This document shows, one piece after another, positions 34,171-42,227 of a stretch of DNA of 64,000 nt. The notes below the pieces were generated by a model. The model saw only the letters and a list, made by a program, of their open reading frames with translations, ran no database searches and was not told the DNA's origin. Both the position numbers and the translations under genes were made by a program. The stretch comes from Endobugula sp047636495 (GTDB lineage: Bacteria > Pseudomonadota > Gammaproteobacteria > Pseudomonadales > Cellvibrionaceae): the NCBI GenBank assembly GCA_047636495.1, contig JBLILH010000004.1:62001-126000 (forward strand), written 5' to 3'. Position 1 is the first letter of the stretch; each line of letters starts with the position of its first letter.

Positions 34171-36336
34171 TTATGCCGATGGCGGAAGATATATTGAAAA
34201 TTGGCAGTACTTATTGACTTGTTGTTTGATCTTTAAGCTACCCCCCATTGACTTGACTACCTCATAAACTGCCCGTAAGCCTATACCTCTTCCAGCATTC
34301 ATGTCTACGTCGACTGTGGAAAAACCACTACTAAAAATGTGTTTGTTGATTTGAGCGGATGACCAATGAGAAATTTCTATTTCACTAGCAACGCCCTTAG
34401 CCACTAATTTTTGAGCTACTAGCTTGGAGTCAATACCACGCCCATCATCACGAACGTTAATTTCTAAACCACCGTTAGGTAGGTCTACGGCGCTGATATC
34501 AATTCTGCCTGCCCTTGGTTTAGCCGAAGTCAATCTTTCACTTGGCAACTCGATCCCATGAACTAAACTATTCTTGATGAGGTGTACAAAGACAGTATTT
34601 AATTGTTGTTTGCGTTGGTCGTTAAGTCGTATTTCCGATAGTCCCGAGGTGACTAAGTATGCTTTCTTATTATATTCCTTAGCTGTCTCTGTCGCTAAAC
34701 TTTTCAGATGATTCCACTCGGATTTATTGATAGAATTTTTCTGCGAAGATTCTTCAATATGTAATCCATACATTTTTTGTGAGATTTCCGACAAACTTTC
34801 CACGTAAGAAATAAGGTGCTCAAGTTGAACAGTAAGGGGTAAAAAGCTCATTCCATCTAGGTTGTTAACGGCTTTTAATTTTTCTAATTCATCTTCGAAA
34901 ACATGTGCTTTTTCAGAAATTATTTTCAAATCAACTGCAGACGCTTCACCTTTTATCGTGTGAATGTGGACAAAAATATTATTAATTTTTTTAATGAAAT
35001 CCTCTTTTCCTGATACTTGTTCTTTCAATAACTTGTTAATCATCCCAAGAGACACCGTGCTATTATTTAAGAATAACTTCAGCGTACTTGCATTAATTTT
35101 CATCAGCGCTATTAATGTCTTAACTTGCTCTTCGTTTTTATTCTCAGTAGTTGCAAGCTTGTTCTCTAGTAATATTTTGTCAGTTATGTCTTTTACTGAG
35201 ACGAGTATGTCGCTAATGACGCCACTCTTGGTTACGCGATAGAAGTTAAAGCTAAGATATTTTTCTTGGATAGTGCCATCTAAATTATCTATCTGAACAT
35301 GTAATTCTTTTAGTGGGTTAAGGTCCATAATTAACTTAGCGACCACTTTTTGGTTAAATAAAGATTTTAAAAACATATCGATATTTCTAATGTTTTTTGC
35401 AGAAACGATGTTTTCGAGGACTTCCGATACATCTCGCCCAGCAATATCCTCTATGCCCAGAATAGATTCTAGCTCATTAGAGTATTCGCTACCGATGGCT
35501 CTATCTTTATGGACCAAAAACAATCCTTCTTGAACAGTATTGAGAATTCCTCGGGCTTCTTCTCGAGCATTTTCTAATTCAGAATCAGATCGCCTTAACT
35601 GACGGACAATAAAGAACAAAATCAACACCAAGCTGAGCGCGGTAATAATAATACCGGCTATCTGCACTGATCGTAATAATGTCACTTGGCGATCACTTTT
35701 TTGCTGTAACAGTAGTGCAAATTGATTGGATAAGCCCCTCAGATTTAACCGGCTGATCCCATTAATCGCACCTTGGTCATGCAGTACTGATCCATAAAAC
35801 TGATATTTGTTAAAGAAGGCCTTAGTGTCTTTAGGTTGGGAATTTGAATTAAGTGCTGGCTGAATTCGACGTTGGTACTCTAGCCAAATAGGCCAAATAT
35901 CATTAATACGTTGAACGATACGTGGATCACTTGGCGCATCAATGATGGCTATATCTAATGTATTGAATTTACCAATACTTACAACGGGTAATTCGCCGCC
36001 GTCTTTAAACGCCAAAAACCGTGCATTAAGTAGCTCGCTAGTTTTTTGCAGCGTGTTTTGAGCAAAACTAGACGCTTGCCCAGTATTGTATTGGCCGTTG
36101 ATGATGTAAAGATCACTAATAGTCTGGTTGAGCAACGATGTTTGCTCGAAAGCAGTGTTAATCACTTTAGTATCTTTTTCGAGCTGATTGGAAACATATA
36201 AACTCAACATCATAATGCTCACCACCAGTAGTGAGAAGAGCGATAGAGAAACGATAAGGAACCGATATTTTTTGTAACCCGAACTGGAGTCTGTTGTGTT
36301 GCTTGACTTTGCTGATGTTTTTTTTAAGTCATTCAT
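34171..36336 (-). CDS. Membrane-bound CheA-like histidine kinase with internal HPt
   Basis: 721 residues. Membrane helices at ~25-48 and ~225-245 enclose a periplasmic sensor of about 175 residues. A PAS-like region (~262-385) follows, then an HPt segment with HIHTIKGEA (His459 as likely phosphorylation site). A CheA-type ATP-binding domain (HLIKNSLVHGIE, VRDDGRGID, NAGRGIGLRAVYEVVKSMGG) ends the protein. Unlike CheA there is no CheW-like P5 domain, and unlike ordinary kinases the histidine is in an HPt, not a DHp helix. The partner is the response regulator 32 bp downstream; a CheX-like gene is divergent. Confidence 0.88.
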   Translation of the reverse strand: MNDLKKTSAKSSNTTDSSSGYKKYRFLIVSLSLFSLLVVSIMMLSLYVSNQLEKDTKVINTAFEQTSLLNQTISDLYIINGQYNTGQASSFAQNTLQKTSELLNARFLAFKDGGELPVVSIGKFNTLDIAIIDAPSDPRIVQRINDIWPIWLEYQRRIQPALNSNSQPKDTKAFFNKYQFYGSVLHDQGAINGISRLNLRGLSNQFALLLQQKSDRQVTLLRSVQIAGIIITALSLVLILFFIVRQLRRSDSELENAREEARGILNTVQEGLFLVHKDRAIGSEYSNELESILGIEDIAGRDVSEVLENIVSAKNIRNIDMFLKSLFNQKVVAKLIMDLNPLKELHVQIDNLDGTIQEKYLSFNFYRVTKSGVISDILVSVKDITDKILLENKLATTENKNEEQVKTLIALMKINASTLKLFLNNSTVSLGMINKLLKEQVSGKEDFIKKINNIFVHIHTIKGEASAVDLKIISEKAHVFEDELEKLKAVNNLDGMSFLPLTVQLEHLISYVESLSEISQKMYGLHIEESSQKNSINKSEWNHLKSLATETAKEYNKKAYLVTSGLSEIRLNDQRKQQLNTVFVHLIKNSLVHGIELPSERLTSAKPRAGRIDISAVDLPNGGLEINVRDDGRGIDSKLVAQKLVAKGVASEIEISHWSSAQINKHIFSSGFSTVDVDMNAGRGIGLRAVYEVVKSMGGSLKIKQQVNKYCQFSIYLPPSA

Positions 36337-37054
36337 AATGCCACATCTATATGTTGATTTGAGTTTACGTAAATTTTTTGCAACGGAGTAGACAGCAAGT
36401 AGGCTATCACTCAGATTGTTATCACTACGGCGGTAACCGTTATAAGCTGCTTTGACGACTATTTGAAATATTTACAATAATGACCTTTTACCCTCATATA
36501 AGTTAACGCTACTAGGCTAGACAAGTGAAGACGTATCTATTGATTCACCTCACACTCACCAACCCGCCTTATAAAGATCCTTTTAGGTGTCCGGTCTACG
36601 AGGTTCTGAAACTATTTGGCCTAGATTGACATTGGCAGTAGGCAGCAAAGAGCGTGCTAATATTTGTTAAGAATAGAATGTGAATTCTTAAATTTTAACA
36701 CACATATTATTGATGAATACGCGTAAAATTATCTTATTGTGACATACATTTATTAGCATTTCTAAGCTATCCGAAAGGTAGGGCTAGCGATAGGTGATAT
36801 TCGTAATTACTTGAGTCTTAATAATTTATTCTTCTATTAAAAATATTAGTCAAACAGTACAATTGAAGCTATTATCTTATATTTAAAAGTAACTCTACCA
36901 AAAATATACCCTTTTTAGCGAGTAAAGGCTAATAATTTATTCAATATTAAAAAAATACGTGTTTTTGATCTTTCAAGATTGAAATGTGACGTGTGTCACA
37001 GTAGTGTTATAGGTATAGAGAAGTTACTTCAATGACAATTAACAGCGAGCGCCT
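36337..37054. other. Long divergent intergenic region kinase / cheX-like
   Basis: 718 bp, AT-rich, with no convincing ORF or RNA gene. A perfect CRP-type dyad (36985-37000) lies near the cheX-like end. The rest shows no structure I can interpret. Confidence 0.6.
36985..37000. promoter_or_regulatory. CRP/Vfr-type binding site
   Basis: TGTGA-N6-TCACA (36985-37000), both half-sites perfect, flanked by AAA on the left. It is 54 bp before the cheX-like ATG, with -10-like TATAGG/TATAGA at 37008-37019. Confidence 0.7.
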
Positions 37055-37504
37055 ATGTCTAAAGAGTTATTAGAGATTTTTATTGACGGAGCAATACGTT
37101 ACTTCAAACATACCCCTGACAAAGAGGTAACAACGGGGGTACCATATTTGATTGAGAACGAAAACCCAGTGGCTTACGACTTTACTGGCCTTATCGGCAT
37201 TACAGGTTGCATGAAAGGGTGTGTTTACTATACTGCTCCGACTATTTTACTCAAACATTTATTGATCAGTATGGGAGAAGAAAACACAGAAAAAGATAAT
37301 ATTGCCGATATGGTAGGCGAGGTCGCTAACACTATATCGGGGAATGCGAGAAGCAGTCTCGGTGATGACTTTATGATATCTGTGCCCGTTGTTATTGAAG
37401 GTAAGCCCGGGAATATTCATTTGCCAAGAGACTCGCGCTCTTACGTGATTCCCATCTACTGGAAAAAATACACCTCAGCAATCGTGGTCTGTTTCGATAA
37501 ATAA
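37055..37504 (+). CDS. CheX-like phosphatase
   Basis: 149 residues, CheC/CheX family. The catalytic E-x2-N motif is present once (GEVANTISGN, Glu89 and Asn92), as in CheX. GLIGITGCMKGCVYYTAP and a C-terminal IPIYWKKYTSAIVV fit the family fold. CheX dephosphorylates CheY-type receivers, so it would reset the response regulator encoded across the intergenic region. Controlled, by sequence, from a promoter with a CRP-type site. Confidence 0.85.
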   Translation: MSKELLEIFIDGAIRYFKHTPDKEVTTGVPYLIENENPVAYDFTGLIGITGCMKGCVYYTAPTILLKHLLISMGEENTEKDNIADMVGEVANTISGNARSSLGDDFMISVPVVIEGKPGNIHLPRDSRSYVIPIYWKKYTSAIVVCFDK

Positions 37505-37534
37505 TATTGGGGTGATATATTACCGGTAACTTGC

Positions 37535-38701
37535 TTAATCCCGTCTTAAGTGGTCTTTTATTGCGATCGGGTTGGGTAAGTTAAACACCACAATATAACT
37601 AGAAATCAAGAAAGTTATAATAGCGGTTGCTTGAATAAGGGTGGAAGCCTTTTCACTGATCAATGAAGCATTATATGCCACCAATGCGATGAGTAATGAA
37701 AACTCACTGATTTGTCCTAGACGAAACCCTATATCCCACGCCAAGGCTGTCTTCTCACTCTGTCGGCCCAATAATAAACGAAAAGTAATAGGTTTTAATA
37801 GCAGCATAATCCCGCCTAGTAACCCTGCCGCTATAATGATGTCTGGAAGCAATAGAAGGTTGAAGCTGGCGCCCAGTGAAAAGAAGAACAAGATCAAGAA
37901 AAAATCGCGTAGAGGCTTGAGGTTGATCGCTATATATTGTGATATTGGGCTGGTCGCTAAGCTAATGCCTGCGATAAACGCACCAATCTCTGCGGATAAG
38001 CCCAATGCTTCTGATAGCTCTGCAAGCCCTAAACACCACCCCAGCGCTAATAAAAATATATATTCGTGGAAGCGATCAAACTTTTGGATAAGGTATTGCA
38101 GCACGTAGCGAACAAACAACCACGCGAATAGCCCTACTAACGGTAAAGCCGCTAAAGTCATCGCGAACTGGGGCACATTAACGCTGCCTACGTCTCCACT
38201 AAGCAGAATCATTAGACATAAAATGGCTAAAAAATCTTGCAGCAGTAATAAGCCAACTAATAGCTCGCCGCTATGTTTATGATGAAGGGCGGTTGTAGGC
38301 AGTAGCTTGATACCGATGATGGTGCTTGAGAACATCATCGCCATGCCAATAACCATACACTCAACGGGGGTGTAATTAAATAAAACGCCAATACCGTACC
38401 CGCATACTGCGAACAGGCCAGAGCTTAACAAAGCGACTGGCGTGACTTGTTTGATAACGGCGATTAATGCTTTGGGCTGCATATCTAAACCAAGCAGGAA
38501 TAGTAGAAAAACAATTCCGATTCGGGAAATTTCGCTGATTAAGTCAACATTAGTCATCAACTTTAAACCATAAGGGCCAAACAATGCGCCCAGTATAATA
38601 TAGGCAACCAACAGCGGCTGCTTAGTATACAACGCGAGAGTTGCGATGACGGCTGCACCGCTAAAGATGAGAAAAAATGATTGAAAAAGACTGGTTTCCA
38701 T
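37535..38701 (-). CDS. CPA2-family cation:proton antiporter
   Basis: 388 residues, 10-12 membrane helices, Kef/Nap-type Na+(K+)/H+ exchanger core: GIVFLLFLLGLDMQP, SSTIIGIKLLP, LLLQDFLAI (conserved Gln-Asp) and LSAEIGAFIAGISLA. It lacks the C-terminal RCK/TrkA-N domain of KefB/KefC, so it is not gated like them. It converges with the cheX-like gene. The ion is not predictable. Confidence 0.87.
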   Translation of the reverse strand: METSLFQSFFLIFSGAAVIATLALYTKQPLLVAYIILGALFGPYGLKLMTNVDLISEISRIGIVFLLFLLGLDMQPKALIAVIKQVTPVALLSSGLFAVCGYGIGVLFNYTPVECMVIGMAMMFSSTIIGIKLLPTTALHHKHSGELLVGLLLLQDFLAILCLMILLSGDVGSVNVPQFAMTLAALPLVGLFAWLFVRYVLQYLIQKFDRFHEYIFLLALGWCLGLAELSEALGLSAEIGAFIAGISLATSPISQYIAINLKPLRDFFLILFFFSLGASFNLLLLPDIIIAAGLLGGIMLLLKPITFRLLLGRQSEKTALAWDIGFRLGQISEFSLLIALVAYNASLISEKASTLIQATAIITFLISSYIVVFNLPNPIAIKDHLRRD

Positions 38702-39034
38702 ACTGACTACCGAGAAGCTGGCTAAAGAATAGTTATTGTTGTTGGGCTAGGTGTGTAGATACGTCTCCATTCGTTACGTTAACGATACTCCACTGCACAT
38801 ACACATACGTATTATGCCACCTTTGTGCATACTATTGTTAACATGCCAGACGTGAGCTAATATACATATCAATAGAAGAACGAACAAATAGTTATATTTT
38901 ATTAAACTCAACTTGCACTTTTTTCTAAGTTCTGTGCTTTAGTCTGGCTTCTAGAGTCCATTCCTAAGATACAAAGATCATATCTATATGTTTATGTCTA
39001 GTAAGTTGCTTCAACTTATTATAAGGAGTCATTG

Positions 39035-39097
39035 ATGAGTGCAGGAATAACTTGTTCGACGATTTCTGTATGTGACTGTTCTATTGTTCACTGTTAA
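39035..39097 (+). CDS. Possible 20-residue Cys-rich small ORF
   Basis: ATG 39035 to TAA 39097 encodes MSAGITCSTISVCDCSIVHC, with four Cys in 20 residues. A near-ideal ribosome site AGGAG (39024-39028) lies six bases upstream, preceded by a short dyad (AAGTTG-CTT-CAACTT, 39003-39017). It lies in a 491-bp gap (38702-39192) with no other gene, next to the 3' end of the sulfur genes DUF934-cysI on the opposite strand. It could be a leader/regulatory peptide, a small metallopeptide or chance. Confidence 0.4.
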   Translation: MSAGITCSTISVCDCSIVHC

Positions 39098-39138
39098 CAG
39101 AAAGTATCACAGTAAAATAAAATATGTCCGCCAGGGTA

Positions 39139-39176
39139 TTCATTAATACTGATAATTAACGGTCAGTATTGATGAA
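39139..39176. terminator. Hairpin downstream of DUF934 gene
   Basis: TTCATTAATACTGA (39139-39152), 10-nt loop, TCAGTATTGATGAA (39163-39176), with one G-T/A-C imperfection. It would serve the minus-strand cysI-DUF934 transcript and the small plus-strand ORF. Confidence 0.65.
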
Positions 39177-39192
39177 CAGCCCTTGATAGTAT

Positions 39193-39696
39193 TTATGTGC
39201 GACGACGAAACAACGGGGCAGGTTTGTCTGCGCTGACTTGATAGGCTTCAGTAAGATCGTTTAGCGACTCAGCGGCGTCTGATACATCAATGTCATCGGC
39301 TAAATCAAAGGATGAAAAGCCACAGCGCTGTAAATAACATAACTGATCGCGAATCACGCCACCGGTGGCGCGTAACTCACCCGTAAACTGATAACGCTCA
39401 CGTAGCAAACGTGCAAGGGAAAACCCTCGGCCATCCACAAACGAAGGAAAGTTGATAGCGATTAGCGTAAATGCACTTACCCCGTCGTTTTCTATATTGA
39501 TAGCATGCTCGCCCTGAAGCAATAGCCCCACTTTTCCTGAGTGCACTTTACTAGCCAGTGCACTTTTTTTTATTTGCCAAAGTGGGTAGGGTACTATTAA
39601 ATAATCTTGTGTAAAATCACTATGATCTTCGTCAACAATAGTCCATTGATTATCAATAACTGCATCGCGGGTAAGAATTAACGGATTATTTGGCAT
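39193..39696 (-). CDS. DUF934 protein, partner of CysI
   Basis: 167 residues from ATG 39696. The DUF934 core is recognisable: FPSFVDGRGFSLARLLRERY, GELRATGGVIRDQLCYLQRCGF, FDLADD. The function is unknown, but the gene is regularly found directly after cysI-type sulfite reductase genes in proteobacteria. Its start overlaps the cysI end by 11 bp, indicating translational coupling. Confidence 0.88.
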   Translation of the reverse strand: MPNNPLILTRDAVIDNQWTIVDEDHSDFTQDYLIVPYPLWQIKKSALASKVHSGKVGLLLQGEHAINIENDGVSAFTLIAINFPSFVDGRGFSLARLLRERYQFTGELRATGGVIRDQLCYLQRCGFSSFDLADDIDVSDAAESLNDLTEAYQVSADKPAPLFRRRT

Positions 39697-41344
39697 ATAC
39701 ACGCTCCTTAAAGGGGGCTAAACCAATACGATTATAGGTGTCCACAAACAATTCTTCACCCTGACGATTATCGACAAACACATTCAGTACGGTAGCAATA
39801 ACATCGGGCACTTCAGATTCTTCAAAAGCAGGGCCCAGGACCTTGCCTAGCGCGGTGTTTTCAGAAGCGTTACCGCCAATTTGTATTTGGTAAAACTCTT
39901 TACCTTTTTTGTCAACCCCTAGAATACCAATGTGGCCCACATGGTGATGCCCGCAGGCATTCATGCAGCCAGAAATATTTAAGTCCAGATCACCAAGGTC
40001 GTAAACGTAATCCATATCATCAAAGCGACGTTGAATGGCTTCAGCGACTGGGATAGATTTAGCGTTTGCTAACGAGCAAAAATCGCCCCCTGGACAACAA
40101 ATTACATCAGTCAACGTGCCAATGTTAGGGGTGGCAAAACCGGCTAACTTTGCTTCCTTCCATAACGCGAACAAATCAGACTTTTTAACGTCCGCAAGAA
40201 CAATATTTTGATCATGGGTTGTCCGTGCTTCGCCAAAGCTATATTTGTCTGCCAAGTCGGCAATAATTTCTAACTGGCGATCTGTGACATCCCCCGGTGC
40301 AACACCCGTGGGCTTTAATGCTAAAACAACAGCGGCGTAACCCGGCACTTTATGAGTGCATAAGTTTCGACCTAGCCATTTCGCAAAAGCGATATTATCA
40401 ACCGTCAGTTCACTAACATTATGCTGAGCGGCTGCATCATCGATAGATTCATAGGCAGGTGAGGTGAAAAATGCTTTACAGCGGTTAATTTCATCTTGAG
40501 TCAATGTGGCCTCGCCACCTGCAGAATGAGCCCACTCGGCTTCAACAAGCTCGGCAAATTTTTCAGCGCCTAGTGCTTTTACTAAGATTTTAACGCGAGC
40601 CTTATACTTATTGTCACGACGACCCAGCAGATTGTAGACGCGCAAAATCGCATCTAGATAGGTCAGCAAATCTCTCTCAGGAAGAAAATCACGGATCAAT
40701 GAGCCAATAACAGGTGTTCGGCCTAAGCCACCCCCCACAATAACTTTAAAACCAATATCACCGGATACATTTTTGACTAGTTTCAAGCCAATATCATGGA
40801 CATTAACGGCCGCACGATCAGCATTTGCACCGGTGACTGCAATTTTGAATTTGCGCGGTAAAAAGGCAAATTCAGGGTGAAGGGTCGACCACTGACGGAT
40901 AATTTCGCAATAAGGACGTGGATCAATATCCTCATCAGAAGAGATGCCCGCAAGCTGATCCGACGTTGTGTTACGAATACAGTTGCCGCTAGATTGTGTC
41001 GCATGCATTTCAACTTCAGCCAATTCCGCTAATATATCTGGGACGTCGGCTAAATCAGGCCAATTGAGTTGTATATTTTGACGCGTGGTAATATGTGCAT
41101 AGCCCTTATCATAGTCACGAGTAACGCGAGCTAAGCGACGTAATTGTGTACTATTGAGCATGCCGTATGGCACGTTAATGCGAAGCATAGGAGCTAATCG
41201 TTGAACATAAAGCCCATTTTGTAAACGCAGAGGTAAAAACTCTTCGTCTTTCAATTTACCCGCAAGATACCGCTCCGTTTGTCCGCGAAACTGAGCGACG
41301 CGTTGAGTGATGATTTGGTGGTCGTAAGTGTCGTATTGGTACAT
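39686..41344 (-). CDS. cysI: Sulfite/nitrite reductase haemoprotein (sirohaem, 4Fe-4S)
   Basis: 552 residues, assimilatory ferredoxin/flavoprotein-type reductase reducing sulfite to sulfide. Two fused repeats of NIR_SIR domains. The four cluster cysteines are in CCPGGDFC (near residues 415-422) and SGCMNACGHHH (near 460). RLAPMLRINVPYGMLNSTQL and ARVTRDYDKGYAHITTRQNIQL are typical. With a DUF934 partner and no cysJ flavoprotein nearby, electrons may come from a ferredoxin such as the one 293 bp upstream (inference). Confidence 0.92.
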   Translation of the reverse strand: MYQYDTYDHQIITQRVAQFRGQTERYLAGKLKDEEFLPLRLQNGLYVQRLAPMLRINVPYGMLNSTQLRRLARVTRDYDKGYAHITTRQNIQLNWPDLADVPDILAELAEVEMHATQSSGNCIRNTTSDQLAGISSDEDIDPRPYCEIIRQWSTLHPEFAFLPRKFKIAVTGANADRAAVNVHDIGLKLVKNVSGDIGFKVIVGGGLGRTPVIGSLIRDFLPERDLLTYLDAILRVYNLLGRRDNKYKARVKILVKALGAEKFAELVEAEWAHSAGGEATLTQDEINRCKAFFTSPAYESIDDAAAQHNVSELTVDNIAFAKWLGRNLCTHKVPGYAAVVLALKPTGVAPGDVTDRQLEIIADLADKYSFGEARTTHDQNIVLADVKKSDLFALWKEAKLAGFATPNIGTLTDVICCPGGDFCSLANAKSIPVAEAIQRRFDDMDYVYDLGDLDLNISGCMNACGHHHVGHIGILGVDKKGKEFYQIQIGGNASENTALGKVLGPAFEESEVPDVIATVLNVFVDNRQGEELFVDTYNRIGLAPFKERVYAK

Positions 41345-41395
41345 AGTTACCTGATAGTTACCTGATAGTTACCTGATGGTTACGTGATGGTTATC
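41344..41395. repeat. 11-bp tandem repeat at cysI start
   Basis: TAGTTACCTGA three times (41344-41376), then TGGTTACGTGA and a partial TGGTTATCCGT. It covers the cysI 5' untranslated region, starting at the first base of the ATG (minus strand). The core TAGTTACCT also forms the 12-bp array at 53244. Confidence 0.92.
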
Positions 41396-41636
41396 CGTTG
41401 GCTTCTTGGTGTTTCTTGACTGGCTTACCGCCAAAAGGCCGTAAAATAATTAATATAAATTATAAAATATAACACGAGCAGAATACACGAAAAGTGCGTA
41501 ATCGGCGATCATCTCTAAAGAATATTTATATGTAAAGTTATAGCCTTATTGCATAACAGCGGCGTCTCATTAAATATGTCGCTATCGTATGTAGACTGCA
41601 AGGCTATAACAATCGACGCAGTAGCGCACGAACAGT

Positions 41637-41954
41637 TTACTGAATAGCGGGCAGGTGAATTGTCAATCCATCCATTTCTTCAGTGACTAATAACTGACAA
41701 GATAATCGGCTCGTAGGCTTGGGTTCTTGTGTAGCCTCCACCATTTCACGTTCAGCGCCTTTGGCAACTCCCGTCTTACTAATCCAAGCATCGTCAACGT
41801 AACAGTGGCAGGTTGCGCAACACATGCTGCCACCACACGCCCCGACAATACCGTCAATGCCATTATCTATAGCGGCTTGCATCAGGTTTTCCCCAACAGC
41901 CACGTCAGCTTCAAAGGTATTGCCATCGTGAGTGGTATAAAAAATGAGAGCCAT
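41637..41954 (-). CDS. Adrenodoxin/putidaredoxin-type 2Fe-2S ferredoxin
   Basis: 105 residues. Cluster ligands C-x5-C-x2-C (Cys40, Cys46, Cys49) and Cys86 (RLSCQ) match the vertebrate-type family, with GENLMQAAIDNGIDGIVGAC before them. It has an additional Cys45 and Cys51. AGGA precedes ATG. Such ferredoxins serve P450s or oxygenases; here it could feed CysI. The 292-bp gap to cysI makes cotranscription uncertain. Confidence 0.9.
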   Translation of the reverse strand: MALIFYTTHDGNTFEADVAVGENLMQAAIDNGIDGIVGACGGSMCCATCHCYVDDAWISKTGVAKGAEREMVEATQEPKPTSRLSCQLLVTEEMDGLTIHLPAIQ

Positions 41955-42107
41955 GTTAGGTTTCCTATATTATGTTGATGTAGTTTCATGTGATCAGCAG
42001 CAATGAGTCAGGGTGCACGCCCTCAGATTTCTGCGACAAAGGCGGCCAACAACTATCTTTCTGAGGCCCGAATCAGATTACTCAAACTACCAGCCGACTC
42101 CTGAGTT

Positions 42108-42195
42108 CCGGCATGCAATGAATGCCGGTATCCCTATTCAGTGAACCGTGACCTATTTGAGGTGGATTTCGGTCTTCGCTGGAATGCCGAGATCA
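42108..42195. repeat. Possible extragenic palindromic (REP-like) element
   Basis: CCGGCAT (42108-42114), 7-nt loop, ATGCCGG (42122-42128) is a perfect hairpin. About 50 bp later CGGTCTTCGCTGGAATGCCG (42170-42189) has the look of the GGAATxCCxGCGAA-type dispersed repeats of proteobacteria. The region (41955-42227) has no gene. Only the hairpin is certain. Confidence 0.4.
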
Positions 42196-42227
42196 AGTCG
42201 GTGTTTCTTGTCCTAGAGCTTTAGTTG

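Noticed and set aside
36985..37000. FNR site
   Set aside because: FNR half-sites are TTGAT/ATCAA; this dyad is TGTGA/TCACA, the CRP type.
42060..42200. Possible tRNA or small RNA in the structured gap
   Set aside because: No cloverleaf, CCA end or tRNA arms could be built; a REP-like hairpin explains the structure.
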